Positions 1 to 5,284 are shown, numbered from the stretch's first letter. The stretch: DNA of 5,788 bases from Clostridiales bacterium (GCA_019417795.1 DXUR01000196.1:1-5788), one strand, 5' to 3'. Notes: a model not told the origin generated them from the sequence alone. Translations and numbers: made by a program.

Positions 1-188
1 TCAAGGATCGGTCCAATAGCGCGGGAAGCTGCTGGCCGGGGATCAAGACGATTGCAAGGGATATGAACCTCTCCCGCAGCACCGTCAAGCGGGCACTGGC
101 GGATTTGGAGCAGCACGGATACCTTGCCAAGCTGCCCCGATACCGTCCCAATGGGAGCAATACCTCCAATCTCTATACGCTGAAATAA
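1..188 (+). CDS. Helix-turn-helix (winged-helix) protein, C-terminal fragment
   Basis: The frame is open from the window edge (first full codon at base 3) to a TAA at 186-188, giving about 61 residues with the N-terminus missing. The segment IKTIARDMNLSRSTVKRALA followed by DLEQHGYL is a classic winged helix-turn-helix: a helix, a turn at MNLSRS, a recognition helix starting STVKRAL, then a wing. The tail is basic (LPRYRPNGSN) and the protein ends NLYTLK. Proteins with this kind of C-terminus are, from general knowledge, common in clostridial conjugative and integrative elements as short replication-initiator-like or regulatory HTH proteins. That family link is recognition, not a search result. 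The gene points toward the SLH-protein gene and ends at a strong terminator. DNA binding is well supported; the biological role is not. Confidence 0.8.
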   Translation, partial: KDRSNSAGSCWPGIKTIARDMNLSRSTVKRALADLEQHGYLAKLPRYRPNGSNTSNLYTLK

Positions 189-192
189 ACCC

Positions 193-235
193 AAAGAGCT
201 TGGTATCAAAATATGATACCAAGCTCTTTATTTGG
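193..235. terminator. Strong hairpin terminator after the HTH gene, possibly bidirectional
   Basis: Bases 193-208 (AAAGAGCTTGGTATCA) pair perfectly with 214-229 around a 5-base loop, giving a 16-bp stem. On the + strand the stem is followed by TTTATTTGG-like, T-rich sequence, and it starts only 4 bases after the HTH stop codon. Read leftward, the stem is followed by GGGTTTATTT, so it could also stop transcripts coming from the surface-protein gene, which has no hairpin directly after its own stop. Function as a terminator is inferred from structure and position. Confidence 0.75.
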
Positions 236-290
236 ACAAAGTGCAAAATTATCGTCCCACCAAGGGGCTACTATACCTGTTTGCTGGACC

Positions 291-344
291 GAGGAGGGGT
301 TCAATATGAACCCACCGGAACAGCCCACTCTATCGGAGAATTAA
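291..344 (+). pseudogene. Possible stump of a small gene (12 codons) with good ribosome site
   Basis: A GAGGAGG ribosome site (291-297) precedes an ATG at 306-308 by 8 bases. The frame reads MNPPEQPTLSEN and stops at TAA 342-344. The start region is convincing but the product is too short to be an ordinary protein. Two readings are possible: the 5' remnant of a small mobile-element gene whose rest was lost when this sequence was joined to the surface-protein region, or a chance match. A second frame, open through 251-370, ends RQRKNKRG and has no start of its own. I do not recognise either with confidence. Confidence 0.25.
297..313. repeat. 17-base palindrome covering an ATG
   Basis: GGGTTCA (297-303) and TGAACCC (307-313) are perfect inverted copies separated by ATA. 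The ATG of the 12-codon frame (306-308) sits in the loop and right arm, and the left arm overlaps the end of the GAGGAGG ribosome site. As RNA this would be a hairpin occluding the start; as DNA it could be a dimeric repressor operator. No T-tract follows, so it does not look like a terminator. Confidence 0.5.
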
Positions 345-381
345 GACAGAGAAAGAACAAGCGGGGGTAAACCAAGCCTTA

Positions 382-3288
382 TTACTTGTTATGGGCGCGG
401 TACAGGAAGGTCACGATCTGTGCGCGGGTGCATTCCTCATCAGGACTGAAGATGGAGACCGTTGTTCCGACTGTGATATTATGTTTGACCGCCCACAGCA
501 CAGCATCGATATAGTAGGTGTCTGCGGCTACATCGGCAAAAGGATTGGCCGTGCCCGCTGCCGGAGACTTCTGAGAGCGCCACAGGAAGGTGACGATCTG
601 CGCGCGGGTGCAGGTGGCGTCGGGGCTGAACATGGTGTCGCTGGTGCCCTTGGTGATGCCCTGCTCCACAGCCCACAGCACCGCATCATAGTAGTAGCTG
701 CCAGCCTTTACGTCGGTAAAGGGCATGACTGCGGACTTGACGGCGGGGCTGCCGGCAGCACGCCACAGGAAGGTGACGGCCTGCGCACGGGTGCAGATGC
801 CGTTGGGATTGAAGGTGGTGGCGCTGGTGCCGGTGGTGATACCCTTGTCCACGGCCCAGATCACGGCGTCCTCATAGTAGGAGCCTGCGGGCACGTCGAT
901 GAAGGGATTCTTGCCGGTGGGGGTAGAAGCCTTGAACGTGGCCGCCACGGTGACCTTGCTGGCGGGCATGGTGAAGGTGAACTTGCCGTTCTTCTCGGTC
1001 AGCTTGAGATCCTTGTCCTTGCCGTCCAGAACGGTGAGGGTATCCAGCACATAGCCCTTGTTGGGATCGACCGTCAGAGTAATGGTTGTGCCCTTGGCAG
1101 CGGACTTGTGGCTGGCGGTCACATCGCCGTTTTTGGCGCTCTTCACGGTGATAGGATAGGTGGTGACACCACCGCCGCCGGTGGAGCCGGTGTAAGTCCA
1201 ATGGGCGTACACGGTGGTATCCTTGTCAAACAAGGTAGCCGTGGTGATCTTAGTGCCGCCGTTCTTTTCGGTGTACCAGCCGTCAAAGCTGTATCTGCCG
1301 CTGTGGGTGGCGGTGGGCAGCTCGGGGAGCTTTTGGTCAATGGTAGTCATGCTGGTAACGGAGGGGCTGCCGCCATTGCCTTTGAAGGTGATGGTGTACC
1401 GCTGCCCCTGGTGGTTATTGCACTGCACGAGAACCTCCAGAGGGGTAAGCACCCCTGCGGGCATCCATTTCCCCACGGCGGGGTCATAGCGCATCTGAAT
1501 TTTCAGATTGTCCGTGTTTTGGTTGGTTGCCACGCTGTGGGTGATGCCCGTGTCGGTGCTGTACTGCGTGCTGTACACCGAGGGGATAAGGGTAAGGGTC
1601 GCCTGGCTGGGGTTGTTGGGATCCGGCATAATGGAGACACTGCCGGGGAGGATGCCGTAGTTCTTGAACTGTGTTCTGTCCGTGCTGCACTGCACCCGAA
1701 CCTGCACCTGCTCCAAGCCGCTGACATTCTCCTCCGTGGGATGCGGCGGAGTCTGCGGATGCTGGCCGTCACATTTCACCAAAATGATAACATTCGGAAA
1801 ATTGCCATCCAGCTCCCACTTGTTCTTGACATACTTCAGAGTAAAAGCTGTGTGGGTGTTCCCCTCCAGCCCTGCATTTTGGTGCGTTTTTTTGGTGTCC
1901 GTATCGTACTTGTCCTTGTAAACAGGCAAATTGAGACTGACGACGGCCTTCAAAACACCGCCTTCCATGTAGGGCTTGCCCAAGGTAAAGCCGCCGGGGA
2001 TCTTCCCGTATTCCTTACTGCTGTTGGTTGTAGTACACTTGACGGTGACAAGGGTGGGAATTTCGAGATCCTTAAGATCATCTTCCGTAATCTCCGTAAT
2101 TTCATTGACGATGGAGAAGTTCTTGGAGGCCATGCCCTTGTAGTTGCCATTGCCGGTGATGGTCACCTTGCCGCCATGCTCCGGCGAGGTGTTGGTATCG
2201 TAGCTGTAGGTGAAGTCCTTGTCCTTATCCAAGACCGTGTTGCCGTCCTTGATCTCGGGCGTGGGAAGGATAGACTGCCCCGTATAGCGCTGCGGAGGGA
2301 TGTCGGCAATCATGTCGGCGGTCACGGGCTTGGGCGTGATCTCGGCAGTGTAGTAGTGGGTGATGTTCATCAAATAGTCCGGGTGGACAAACTTGACGCC
2401 TACACTCAGAGTGCCCGCATCCTTGATCTTTGGTATGCTGTTGCCGAAGCTGTTTCCCTCATCTGTGGTGTAGCCCGCGATGCGCCAGCCCTTGGGCATC
2501 TTAGCGTCATCCACGATGACCGCCCCATGCTCCATGCCGTCATATTCCCCTTCGTAGCCACTTGCCACGGCACGCAGCTGTTTCTTCAACTCCTCCGAGA
2601 TTTCAATATGCATCGTGGTAACGGTAAGGGGTGCGCTGTTCGCACTGGGCTGGTGGGTGGCCGTTGCCTTCACACGGGCGATAATGGTGTATTCCGTGCC
2701 GGGACTTAAATTGGTGAAATGGCAGCTGTCCTGCCAGGTCTCCCCATTGTCTTTGGAATACTCCCATTTATTGTTTTCTGTCACTTTAATGTCCGTATCC
2801 GTCCTGCTGACCAGCGCAATGGTGGGTGCGGCCCCCTGATACACATGGCCGCCGCCGCAGGTGAAGTGAAGCATTTTGTTTTTGGGCATCTCACCGAGAA
2901 GCACCCATTTGCCTCCTTCATATTTCAGCGTGAACTGAATCGGCGTAATAAACTCACCCGCATGCGCCGTGTCCTGTGTATGTGTGCTGCCCATGTCCTG
3001 ATTGAACTGCTTTAAATAGGTTTCATTCGCAACACTGATAATAACCGTCCGGACATCCCCCTCTTTCTTGATCTTAGAAGCAGAAAAGCCGCCGGGCAAT
3101 TGGCCGTACTTTTTACTCTCGTTGGCCGTTGTGCAGACGCAGGTGACCAGATCGTCTGGAATTGTGATGCCCGCCAGATCCTTTGTCAGATCAAATGTTG
3201 GCGCGGTTTCCTCCGCCAGAACCGCCGTTGGGAGCAAACCTACAACCATGATAAGGCAGAGTAGAATGCTTAAAAGTTGTTTCTTCAT
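382..3288 (-). CDS. Large secreted multidomain surface protein anchored by three SLH domains
   Basis: This 968-residue protein should be exported and bound non-covalently to cell-wall polysaccharide through its SLH domains. The start is the ATG at 3286-3288, not the in-frame ATGs 75 to 93 bases upstream, because AGGAGG lies 6 bases before it and a signal peptide begins there: MKKQ, a hydrophobic core, and a likely cut after VLA (residue 25). Domains in order: module copy 1 (about 33-148); fibronectin-III-like (153-225, with YSKDNGETW and LSPGTEYTI); two MBG/YDG-like beta domains (228-318 and 320-395, with EYDGMEHG and ITGNGNYKG); module copy 2 (403-510); copy 3 (523-626); an InlB/Listeria-Bacteroides-type repeat (630-698, FDGWYTEKNGGT and YAHW); a G-rich linker; a second beta repeat (710-787, FTMPASKVTVAATF); then SLH domains at about 796-843, 857-903 and 916-963. 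No catalytic domain or LPXTG motif is visible. An adhesion or cell-surface structural role is likely; the ligand is unknown. Confidence 0.95.
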   Translation of the reverse strand: MKKQLLSILLCLIMVVGLLPTAVLAEETAPTFDLTKDLAGITIPDDLVTCVCTTANESKKYGQLPGGFSASKIKKEGDVRTVIISVANETYLKQFNQDMGSTHTQDTAHAGEFITPIQFTLKYEGGKWVLLGEMPKNKMLHFTCGGGHVYQGAAPTIALVSRTDTDIKVTENNKWEYSKDNGETWQDSCHFTNLSPGTEYTIIARVKATATHQPSANSAPLTVTTMHIEISEELKKQLRAVASGYEGEYDGMEHGAVIVDDAKMPKGWRIAGYTTDEGNSFGNSIPKIKDAGTLSVGVKFVHPDYLMNITHYYTAEITPKPVTADMIADIPPQRYTGQSILPTPEIKDGNTVLDKDKDFTYSYDTNTSPEHGGKVTITGNGNYKGMASKNFSIVNEITEITEDDLKDLEIPTLVTVKCTTTNSSKEYGKIPGGFTLGKPYMEGGVLKAVVSLNLPVYKDKYDTDTKKTHQNAGLEGNTHTAFTLKYVKNKWELDGNFPNVIILVKCDGQHPQTPPHPTEENVSGLEQVQVRVQCSTDRTQFKNYGILPGSVSIMPDPNNPSQATLTLIPSVYSTQYSTDTGITHSVATNQNTDNLKIQMRYDPAVGKWMPAGVLTPLEVLVQCNNHQGQRYTITFKGNGGSPSVTSMTTIDQKLPELPTATHSGRYSFDGWYTEKNGGTKITTATLFDKDTTVYAHWTYTGSTGGGGVTTYPITVKSAKNGDVTASHKSAAKGTTITLTVDPNKGYVLDTLTVLDGKDKDLKLTEKNGKFTFTMPASKVTVAATFKASTPTGKNPFIDVPAGSYYEDAVIWAVDKGITTGTSATTFNPNGICTRAQAVTFLWRAAGSPAVKSAVMPFTDVKAGSYYYDAVLWAVEQGITKGTSDTMFSPDATCTRAQIVTFLWRSQKSPAAGTANPFADVAADTYYIDAVLWAVKHNITVGTTVSIFSPDEECTRAQIVTFLYRAHNK
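400..903 (-). repeat. Three tandem SLH domains, similar also at DNA level
   Basis: Three SLH units encode FxDV...YYxDAVxWAV...GIT.GT...F.P...CTRAQxVTFLxR and lie at about 760-903, 580-720 and 400-543. The usual SLH TRAE motif is TRAQ in all three copies. The third copy reads HNIT where the others have KGIT or QGIT. At DNA level a segment beginning ACAGGAAGGT recurs at about 402, 582 and 765, a spacing of 180 then 183 bases, which points to fairly recent internal duplication. SLH domains are known to bind pyruvylated secondary cell-wall polymers. Confidence 0.93.
1411..1707 (-). repeat. Cys/His module, copy 3 (residues about 528-626)
   Basis: The most diverged copy, with VQCST (Cys534), YGILPGSV (544-551), DTGITHS (His584), MRYDPAVGKW (599-608) and a closing CNNH (Cys623, His626). 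The final spacing is C-x2-H here, against C-x3-H in copies 1 and 2. Confidence 0.75.
1759..2052 (-). repeat. Cys/His module, copy 2 (residues about 413-510)
   Basis: This copy repeats the landmarks of copy 1: KCTTTN (Cys418), YGKIPGGF (427-434), DTKKTHQ (His469), FTLKYVKNKW (482-491) and the closing CDGQH (Cys506, His510). The linker that follows, PQTPPHPTEEN, is proline-rich and leads straight into copy 3. Confidence 0.8.
2845..3150 (-). repeat. Cys/His module, copy 1 (residues about 47-148)
   Basis: First of three diverged copies of a ~100-residue module in the surface protein. Landmarks are a first strand with VCTT (Cys52), the YGQLPGGF motif (61-68), THT (His103), FTLKYEGGKW (119-128) and a closing CGGGH (Cys144, His148). 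An extra Cys50 is unique to this copy. It is separated from copies 2 and 3 by the fibronectin-like and MBG-like domains. Confidence 0.8.
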
Positions 3289-3294
3289 TGTTAT

Positions 3295-3300
3295 CCTCCT
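3295..3300 (-). promoter_or_regulatory. Ribosome binding site that sets the surface-protein start
   Basis: On the minus strand AGGAGG is followed by ATAACA and then ATG. The 6-base spacing and full match to the anti-Shine-Dalgarno sequence fix the start at 3288. The longer frame reaching to 3381 would place a charged, non-signal stretch ahead of the signal peptide. Confidence 0.9.
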
Positions 3301-3325
3301 CGTCAAAAAAATTGTTGACCATGAC

Positions 3326-3436
3326 TCATCTTTCAGCGCACGAGTCTGCCGCTGCACCGCCGAAAGACTCCTCATCATCACTTTCTGAGCTGCGGACCTG
3401 TGTCCTTGGACGCAAGAACAAGAATATCCGTCTCAT
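3326..3436 (-). CDS. Possible 36-residue peptide, translationally coupled to the frame before it
   Basis: The ATG at 3434-3436 overlaps the TGA of the preceding small frame (ATGA arrangement) and has GGAGG 7 bases upstream, which is a strong ribosome site. The product begins MRRIFLFLRPRTQ, then becomes acidic (SSESDDEESF) and ends ADSCAER before TGA at 3326-3328. There is no recognised domain. The overlap and ribosome site support translation; the composition is not obviously protein-like. It lies 37 bases ahead of the surface-protein start on the same strand, so it could be a leader peptide in that transcript. Confidence 0.35.
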   Translation of the reverse strand: MRRIFLFLRPRTQVRSSESDDEESFGGAAADSCAER

Positions 3437-3546
3437 TCGCCTTCCTCCACATATTCTTCACGATTGATGCGTTTTGCCTTTTCAATTTGACTGACATATT
3501 GCAGAATCAGTCTGTTAACGAAAAGATAGATAATATATGCTACCAT
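3433..3546 (-). CDS. Possible 37-residue single-span membrane peptide
   Basis: The frame runs from ATG 3544-3546 to TGA 3433-3435. It has a hydrophobic segment (MVAYIIYLFVNRLILQYV) followed by a charged, helix-prone tail (SQIEKAKRINREEYVEEGE), the layout of a small membrane protein with a cytoplasmic tail. An in-frame stop lies 8 codons upstream (3571-3573), so it is not simply an extension of a longer gene, though it could be the relic of one. The ribosome site is weak (AAGGA, 13 bases before ATG). I do not recognise a family. Confidence 0.4.
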   Translation of the reverse strand: MVAYIIYLFVNRLILQYVSQIEKAKRINREEYVEEGE

Positions 3547-3614
3547 AATTGAGATAAAGTCCTTGTTAAGTTATGATGTTTTTACTTTTTTCTCTGTGCC
3601 GTTCCAAGAACTCG

Positions 3615-3620
3615 ATTGTA
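3615..3620 (-). promoter_or_regulatory. Candidate leftward -10 box
   Basis: On the minus strand this reads TACAAT, 5 of 6 matches to the sigma-A -10 consensus. No good -35 lies 16-18 bases upstream. The GTCACA-N5-GTCACA direct repeat lies there instead, with 12 bases between the second GTCACA and the box, which fits an activator-dependent promoter. It would give a leader of about 60 bases before the 37-codon frame and could drive the surface-protein gene too. Confidence 0.35.
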
Positions 3621-3635
3621 CAGCATGGATGCTGT
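3620..3635. repeat. 16-base palindrome next to the direct-repeat operator
   Basis: ACAGCAT (3620-3626) and ATGCTGT (3629-3635) are perfect inverted arms around GG. It overlaps the first TGTGAC of the direct repeat and abuts the leftward -10 box, so a protein bound here could compete with one bound at the direct repeat. Confidence 0.4.
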
Positions 3636-3654
3636 GACGAATTTGTGACACTTT
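3633..3654. promoter_or_regulatory. Putative response-regulator operator: TGTGAC repeats 11 bp apart
   Basis: TGTGAC occurs at 3633-3638 and again at 3644-3649, exactly one helical turn apart. On the other strand this is GTCACA-N5-GTCACA. OmpR/PhoB-family regulators are known to bind tandem half-sites with 11-bp spacing, and the Bacillus PhoP box is TTHACA-N5-TTHACA, so each half-site here differs mainly in its first base. A weaker third phase follows, because CACTTT recurs at 3649-3654 and 3660-3665. An OmpR/PhoB-family regulator is encoded 0.9 kb downstream. Binding is inferred. Confidence 0.5.
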
Positions 3655-3690
3655 CCCCGCACTTTCATGGGGGAATTTCAATGCGGCTTC

Positions 3691-3699
3691 TGGTATGCT
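3691..3699 (+). promoter_or_regulatory. Candidate extended -10 for the secreted-protein operon
   Basis: TGGTATGCT matches the extended -10 form TG-N-TATAAT with 4 of 6 matches in the hexamer. There is no convincing -35 17 bases upstream (GGGAAT). It would give a 5' leader of about 50 bases to the ATG at 3755. The phased repeat would be centred about 60-65 bases upstream of the transcription start, a distance usable by an activator. The assignment is weak. Confidence 0.3.
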
Positions 3700-3754
3700 A
3701 CAGACAAGGTTGATACACAACCACAAATACTTCAAAAAAGGAGCGTAACATACC

Positions 3755-4492
3755 ATGAAAAAGAAAACGATTTTGAGCTTTGCACTGGCACTGGCATTGA
3801 CGGTATCGGCCATCGGCACGGCAACCTCCGCCTTTGCCGCCACATCCGCACCAATGGAGCCTGTTACTAAAATTGCCACCGAGAACGAGGACGCCATCTG
3901 GGAGCAGATCGAGGCGGTGGAAGAGAAGAGCGACGCCATCTTCCAGAGAAACGCGGCGCTGTGGGAAAAGCTGGACGAAATCTGCAACGCCCTGCCCGAC
4001 GACTACGACTTCACAAACTTTGACGAAGCGGCATTTATCCGCAGCACCAATGCCCTGACCGAAACGGAGAAGGAAGCCCTTCTGGCAGACATCAAGGAAC
4101 TGAACGGCCTCGACGCTGAGATGGAGGCACTGTACGCTCAGCTGCCCGCCTGCGACAATATGCCGCTTTACGAGAAGGCGCTGGAAAAGGCCGACCCCAA
4201 GGTATTGGATGAGATCGACACCCTGGAGCAGGAGTATGACCGCGTCTGCGAAAAGCACGCCGACCTGTGGGACAAGGTAGATGAAGCATACTTCGATCTG
4301 CCGGATGACTACGACTTCGACAACTACGGTGAGGCCGCCTTCATCCGCAGCCTGAGCTTCCTGACCGATGCGGAAAAGGATGCGCTGATCGCCGACTACA
4401 ACCGTCTGGTAGAGCTTGATAACCAGCTGTGCAAGCTGTACGATACCATCTGGGGCAACACCGGCTGCGAGGGCGGCATCTGCCCCCTTTGA
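3755..4492 (+). CDS. Secreted acidic two-repeat protein, candidate accessory factor of the adjacent two-component system
   Basis: A 245-residue exported protein. The signal peptide is MKKK plus an alanine/leucine core, with a likely cut after AFA (residue 28). The ribosome site is AAGGAG, 11 bases before the ATG. The mature part is strongly acidic, helix-rich, and built of two ungapped repeats, residues 52-130 and 154-232, offset by exactly 102 residues and identical at about 37 of 79 positions. Each repeat carries LPDDYDF, EAAFIRS and an LT-x-x-EK-x-AL-x-AD helix. The last recalls the LTxxQ motif of Spy/CpxP stress proteins; I treat this as a resemblance, not a family call. Cysteines lie at 77, 133, 165, 226, 238 and 243, and the tail is CEGGIC before PL. 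It is the first gene of an apparent operon with a response regulator and sensor kinase, so a signalling accessory or regulated extracellular product is plausible. Confidence 0.93.
   Translation: MKKKTILSFALALALTVSAIGTATSAFAATSAPMEPVTKIATENEDAIWEQIEAVEEKSDAIFQRNAALWEKLDEICNALPDDYDFTNFDEAAFIRSTNALTETEKEALLADIKELNGLDAEMEALYAQLPACDNMPLYEKALEKADPKVLDEIDTLEQEYDRVCEKHADLWDKVDEAYFDLPDDYDFDNYGEAAFIRSLSFLTDAEKDALIADYNRLVELDNQLCKLYDTIWGNTGCEGGICPL
3908..4144 (+). repeat. Secreted-protein repeat unit 1 (residues 52-130)
   Basis: A 79-residue unit from IEAVEEKSD to LYAQL, matching unit 2 without gaps. It contains ALWEKLDE (68-75), LPDDYDF (80-86), EAAFIRS (91-97) and LTETEKEAL (101-109). The middle looks acidic-loop-like, but the spacing is not that of a canonical EF-hand. 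Confidence 0.9.
4214..4450 (+). repeat. Secreted-protein repeat unit 2 (residues 154-232)
   Basis: The second copy, 306 bases downstream of the first, runs from IDTLEQEYD to LYDTI. It keeps DLWDKVDE, LPDDYDF, EAAFIRS and LTDAEKDAL. Its cysteines (165, 226) are not at the positions of the single Cys (77) of unit 1, so the cysteines are not part of the repeat's shared core. Confidence 0.9.
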
Positions 4493-4517
4493 CGGGAAGG
4501 CGATATTCTGATAGTAT
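4489..4517 (+). promoter_or_regulatory. Candidate internal promoter for the two-component genes
   Basis: TTGACG (4489-4494, 5 of 6 to the -35 consensus) overlaps the stop codon of the secreted-protein gene. It is followed after 17 bases by TAGTAT (4512-4517, 4 of 6), and the AT-rich stretch continues with TATAAA at 4515-4520. This would allow the regulator and kinase to be transcribed without the secreted protein. No experimental support. Confidence 0.4.
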
Positions 4518-4535
4518 AAAATCAACATCTTGCCG

Positions 4536-4557
4536 ATGCTGCGCTCACGCGCAGCAT
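4536..4557 (+). promoter_or_regulatory. Intercistronic hairpin between secreted-protein gene and response regulator
   Basis: ATGCTGCGC (4536-4544) pairs perfectly with GCGCAGCAT (4549-4557) around a TCAC loop. Only a short TTTG follows (one T still in the arm), so it is a poor terminator and may act as an attenuator or RNA-stability element that sets the ratio of the secreted protein to the regulator. GCAGC in its right arm (4551-4555) can instead pair with GCTGC at 4563-4567, just ahead of the AAGGAGG ribosome site (4572-4578). Confidence 0.5.
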
Positions 4558-4582
4558 TTGGCGCTGCTTTCAAGGAGGACGC

Positions 4583-5284
4583 ATGGGACATTCCATCTAT
4601 TTGGCGGACGATGAAAAGAGCATCCGGGAGCTGCTCCATAGCTTCCTCGCAAGCGACGGATATACCGTGCGCTCCTTTGAAAGCGGCGACGCGCTGCTGG
4701 AGGCGTTTCGTCAGGAGCCCGCGGAGCTTGTGATCCTGGACATCATGATGCCCGGCACGGACGGACTTACCGTGTGCCGGGAGCTTCGCGCTGTTTCCGA
4801 TATTCCCATCATCCTGCTTACAGCCAAAGACAGCGAGCTGGACTACGTCATGGGCATCAGCCAGGGCAGCGATGATTATCTCACCAAGCCCTTCCGTCCA
4901 ACGATATTGCTGATGAAGGTGAAGGCGCTGCTGCGCCGCGTGGAGATGGACAGGGGGAAAACGGCGGCGGCAGAGGATGAGCTGCGCTACGGGGATATCC
5001 GCTATTCCACCACGGAAAACGCTATCTTTTGCGGGACTGTGACGGTGGCGCTGACCCAGACCGAACTGCGGCTGCTCAGCTATATGATGAAGCAGCCGGA
5101 GAAGGCCTATTCCCGCGAGGAGTTGCTCAGTGCGGTGTGGGGCTTTGACTCAGATGTAGAGACCCGCGTGACCGATGAAACGCTGCGCCGTATCCGAAAA
5201 AAGTTGCTACAAGCGGGCAGCACCGTCAGCGTAAGCACCATCTGGGGCTTTGGTTATAAGCTGAAGGGAGCGGAGTGTACATGA
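4583..5284 (+). CDS. OmpR/PhoB-family response regulator
   Basis: A 233-residue cytoplasmic DNA-binding regulator of full family length. The receiver domain (about 3-118) has the acidic pair Asp9-Asp10, the phospho-acceptor Asp53 in VILDIMMPG, the conserved Thr80 in LLTAK, and Lys102 in YLTKPF, so all key residues are present and the protein should be phosphorylatable. The C-terminal winged helix (about 132-228) has the family marks LTQTELRLL, YSREELLSAVWG, a recognition-helix region near VTDETLRRIRKKL and the closing WGFGYKL. The start is fixed by AAGGAGG 4 bases upstream, although the spacing is short. It follows the secreted-protein gene by 90 bases and overlaps the sensor kinase gene by 4 bases (ATGA), so the two are translationally coupled. 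Its targets are unknown; the phased repeat at 3633-3654 is the best candidate in the window. Confidence 0.97.
   Translation: MGHSIYLADDEKSIRELLHSFLASDGYTVRSFESGDALLEAFRQEPAELVILDIMMPGTDGLTVCRELRAVSDIPIILLTAKDSELDYVMGISQGSDDYLTKPFRPTILLMKVKALLRRVEMDRGKTAAAEDELRYGDIRYSTTENAIFCGTVTVALTQTELRLLSYMMKQPEKAYSREELLSAVWGFDSDVETRVTDETLRRIRKKLLQAGSTVSVSTIWGFGYKLKGAECT

Noticed and set aside
239..370. An open + strand stretch ending RQRKNKRG at 368-370 as a real protein tail
   Set aside because: The frame runs back through the terminator hairpin with no start codon or ribosome site of its own, and no family is recognisable. It may be decayed element sequence but cannot be supported as a gene.
400..903. 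Regular 180-183-base similarity as a CRISPR or non-coding repeat array
   Set aside because: The period equals one SLH domain and the similarity follows the protein motif in frame. There are no short identical repeats with unique spacers.
391..2709. A 772-codon frame open on the + strand, directly antisense to the surface-protein gene
   Set aside because: It lies wholly inside the opposite-strand gene, its product is a repetitive Gly/Val/Ala-rich mirror of the SLH and beta repeats, it has no signal or domain, and its start has no ribosome site. The minus-strand protein has clear domains throughout.
3289..3381. Extending the surface protein to the upstream in-frame ATGs (start at 3381)
   Set aside because: The extension would bury the signal peptide behind 31 mostly polar and charged residues, while a perfect AGGAGG sits 6 bases before the ATG at 3288.
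3999..4034. DDYDF acidic segments of the secreted protein as EF-hand calcium loops
   Set aside because: Acidic residues fit the first loop positions, but the required Gly at position 6 and Glu/Asp at position 12 are missing in both repeats. Calcium binding remains possible but is not shown.
3698..4639. A 313-codon minus-strand frame across the secreted-protein gene and into the response regulator
   Set aside because: It is antisense to two well-supported genes, shows the same internal repeat only because the + gene is repeated, and has no recognisable domain. It is a by-product of codon bias.
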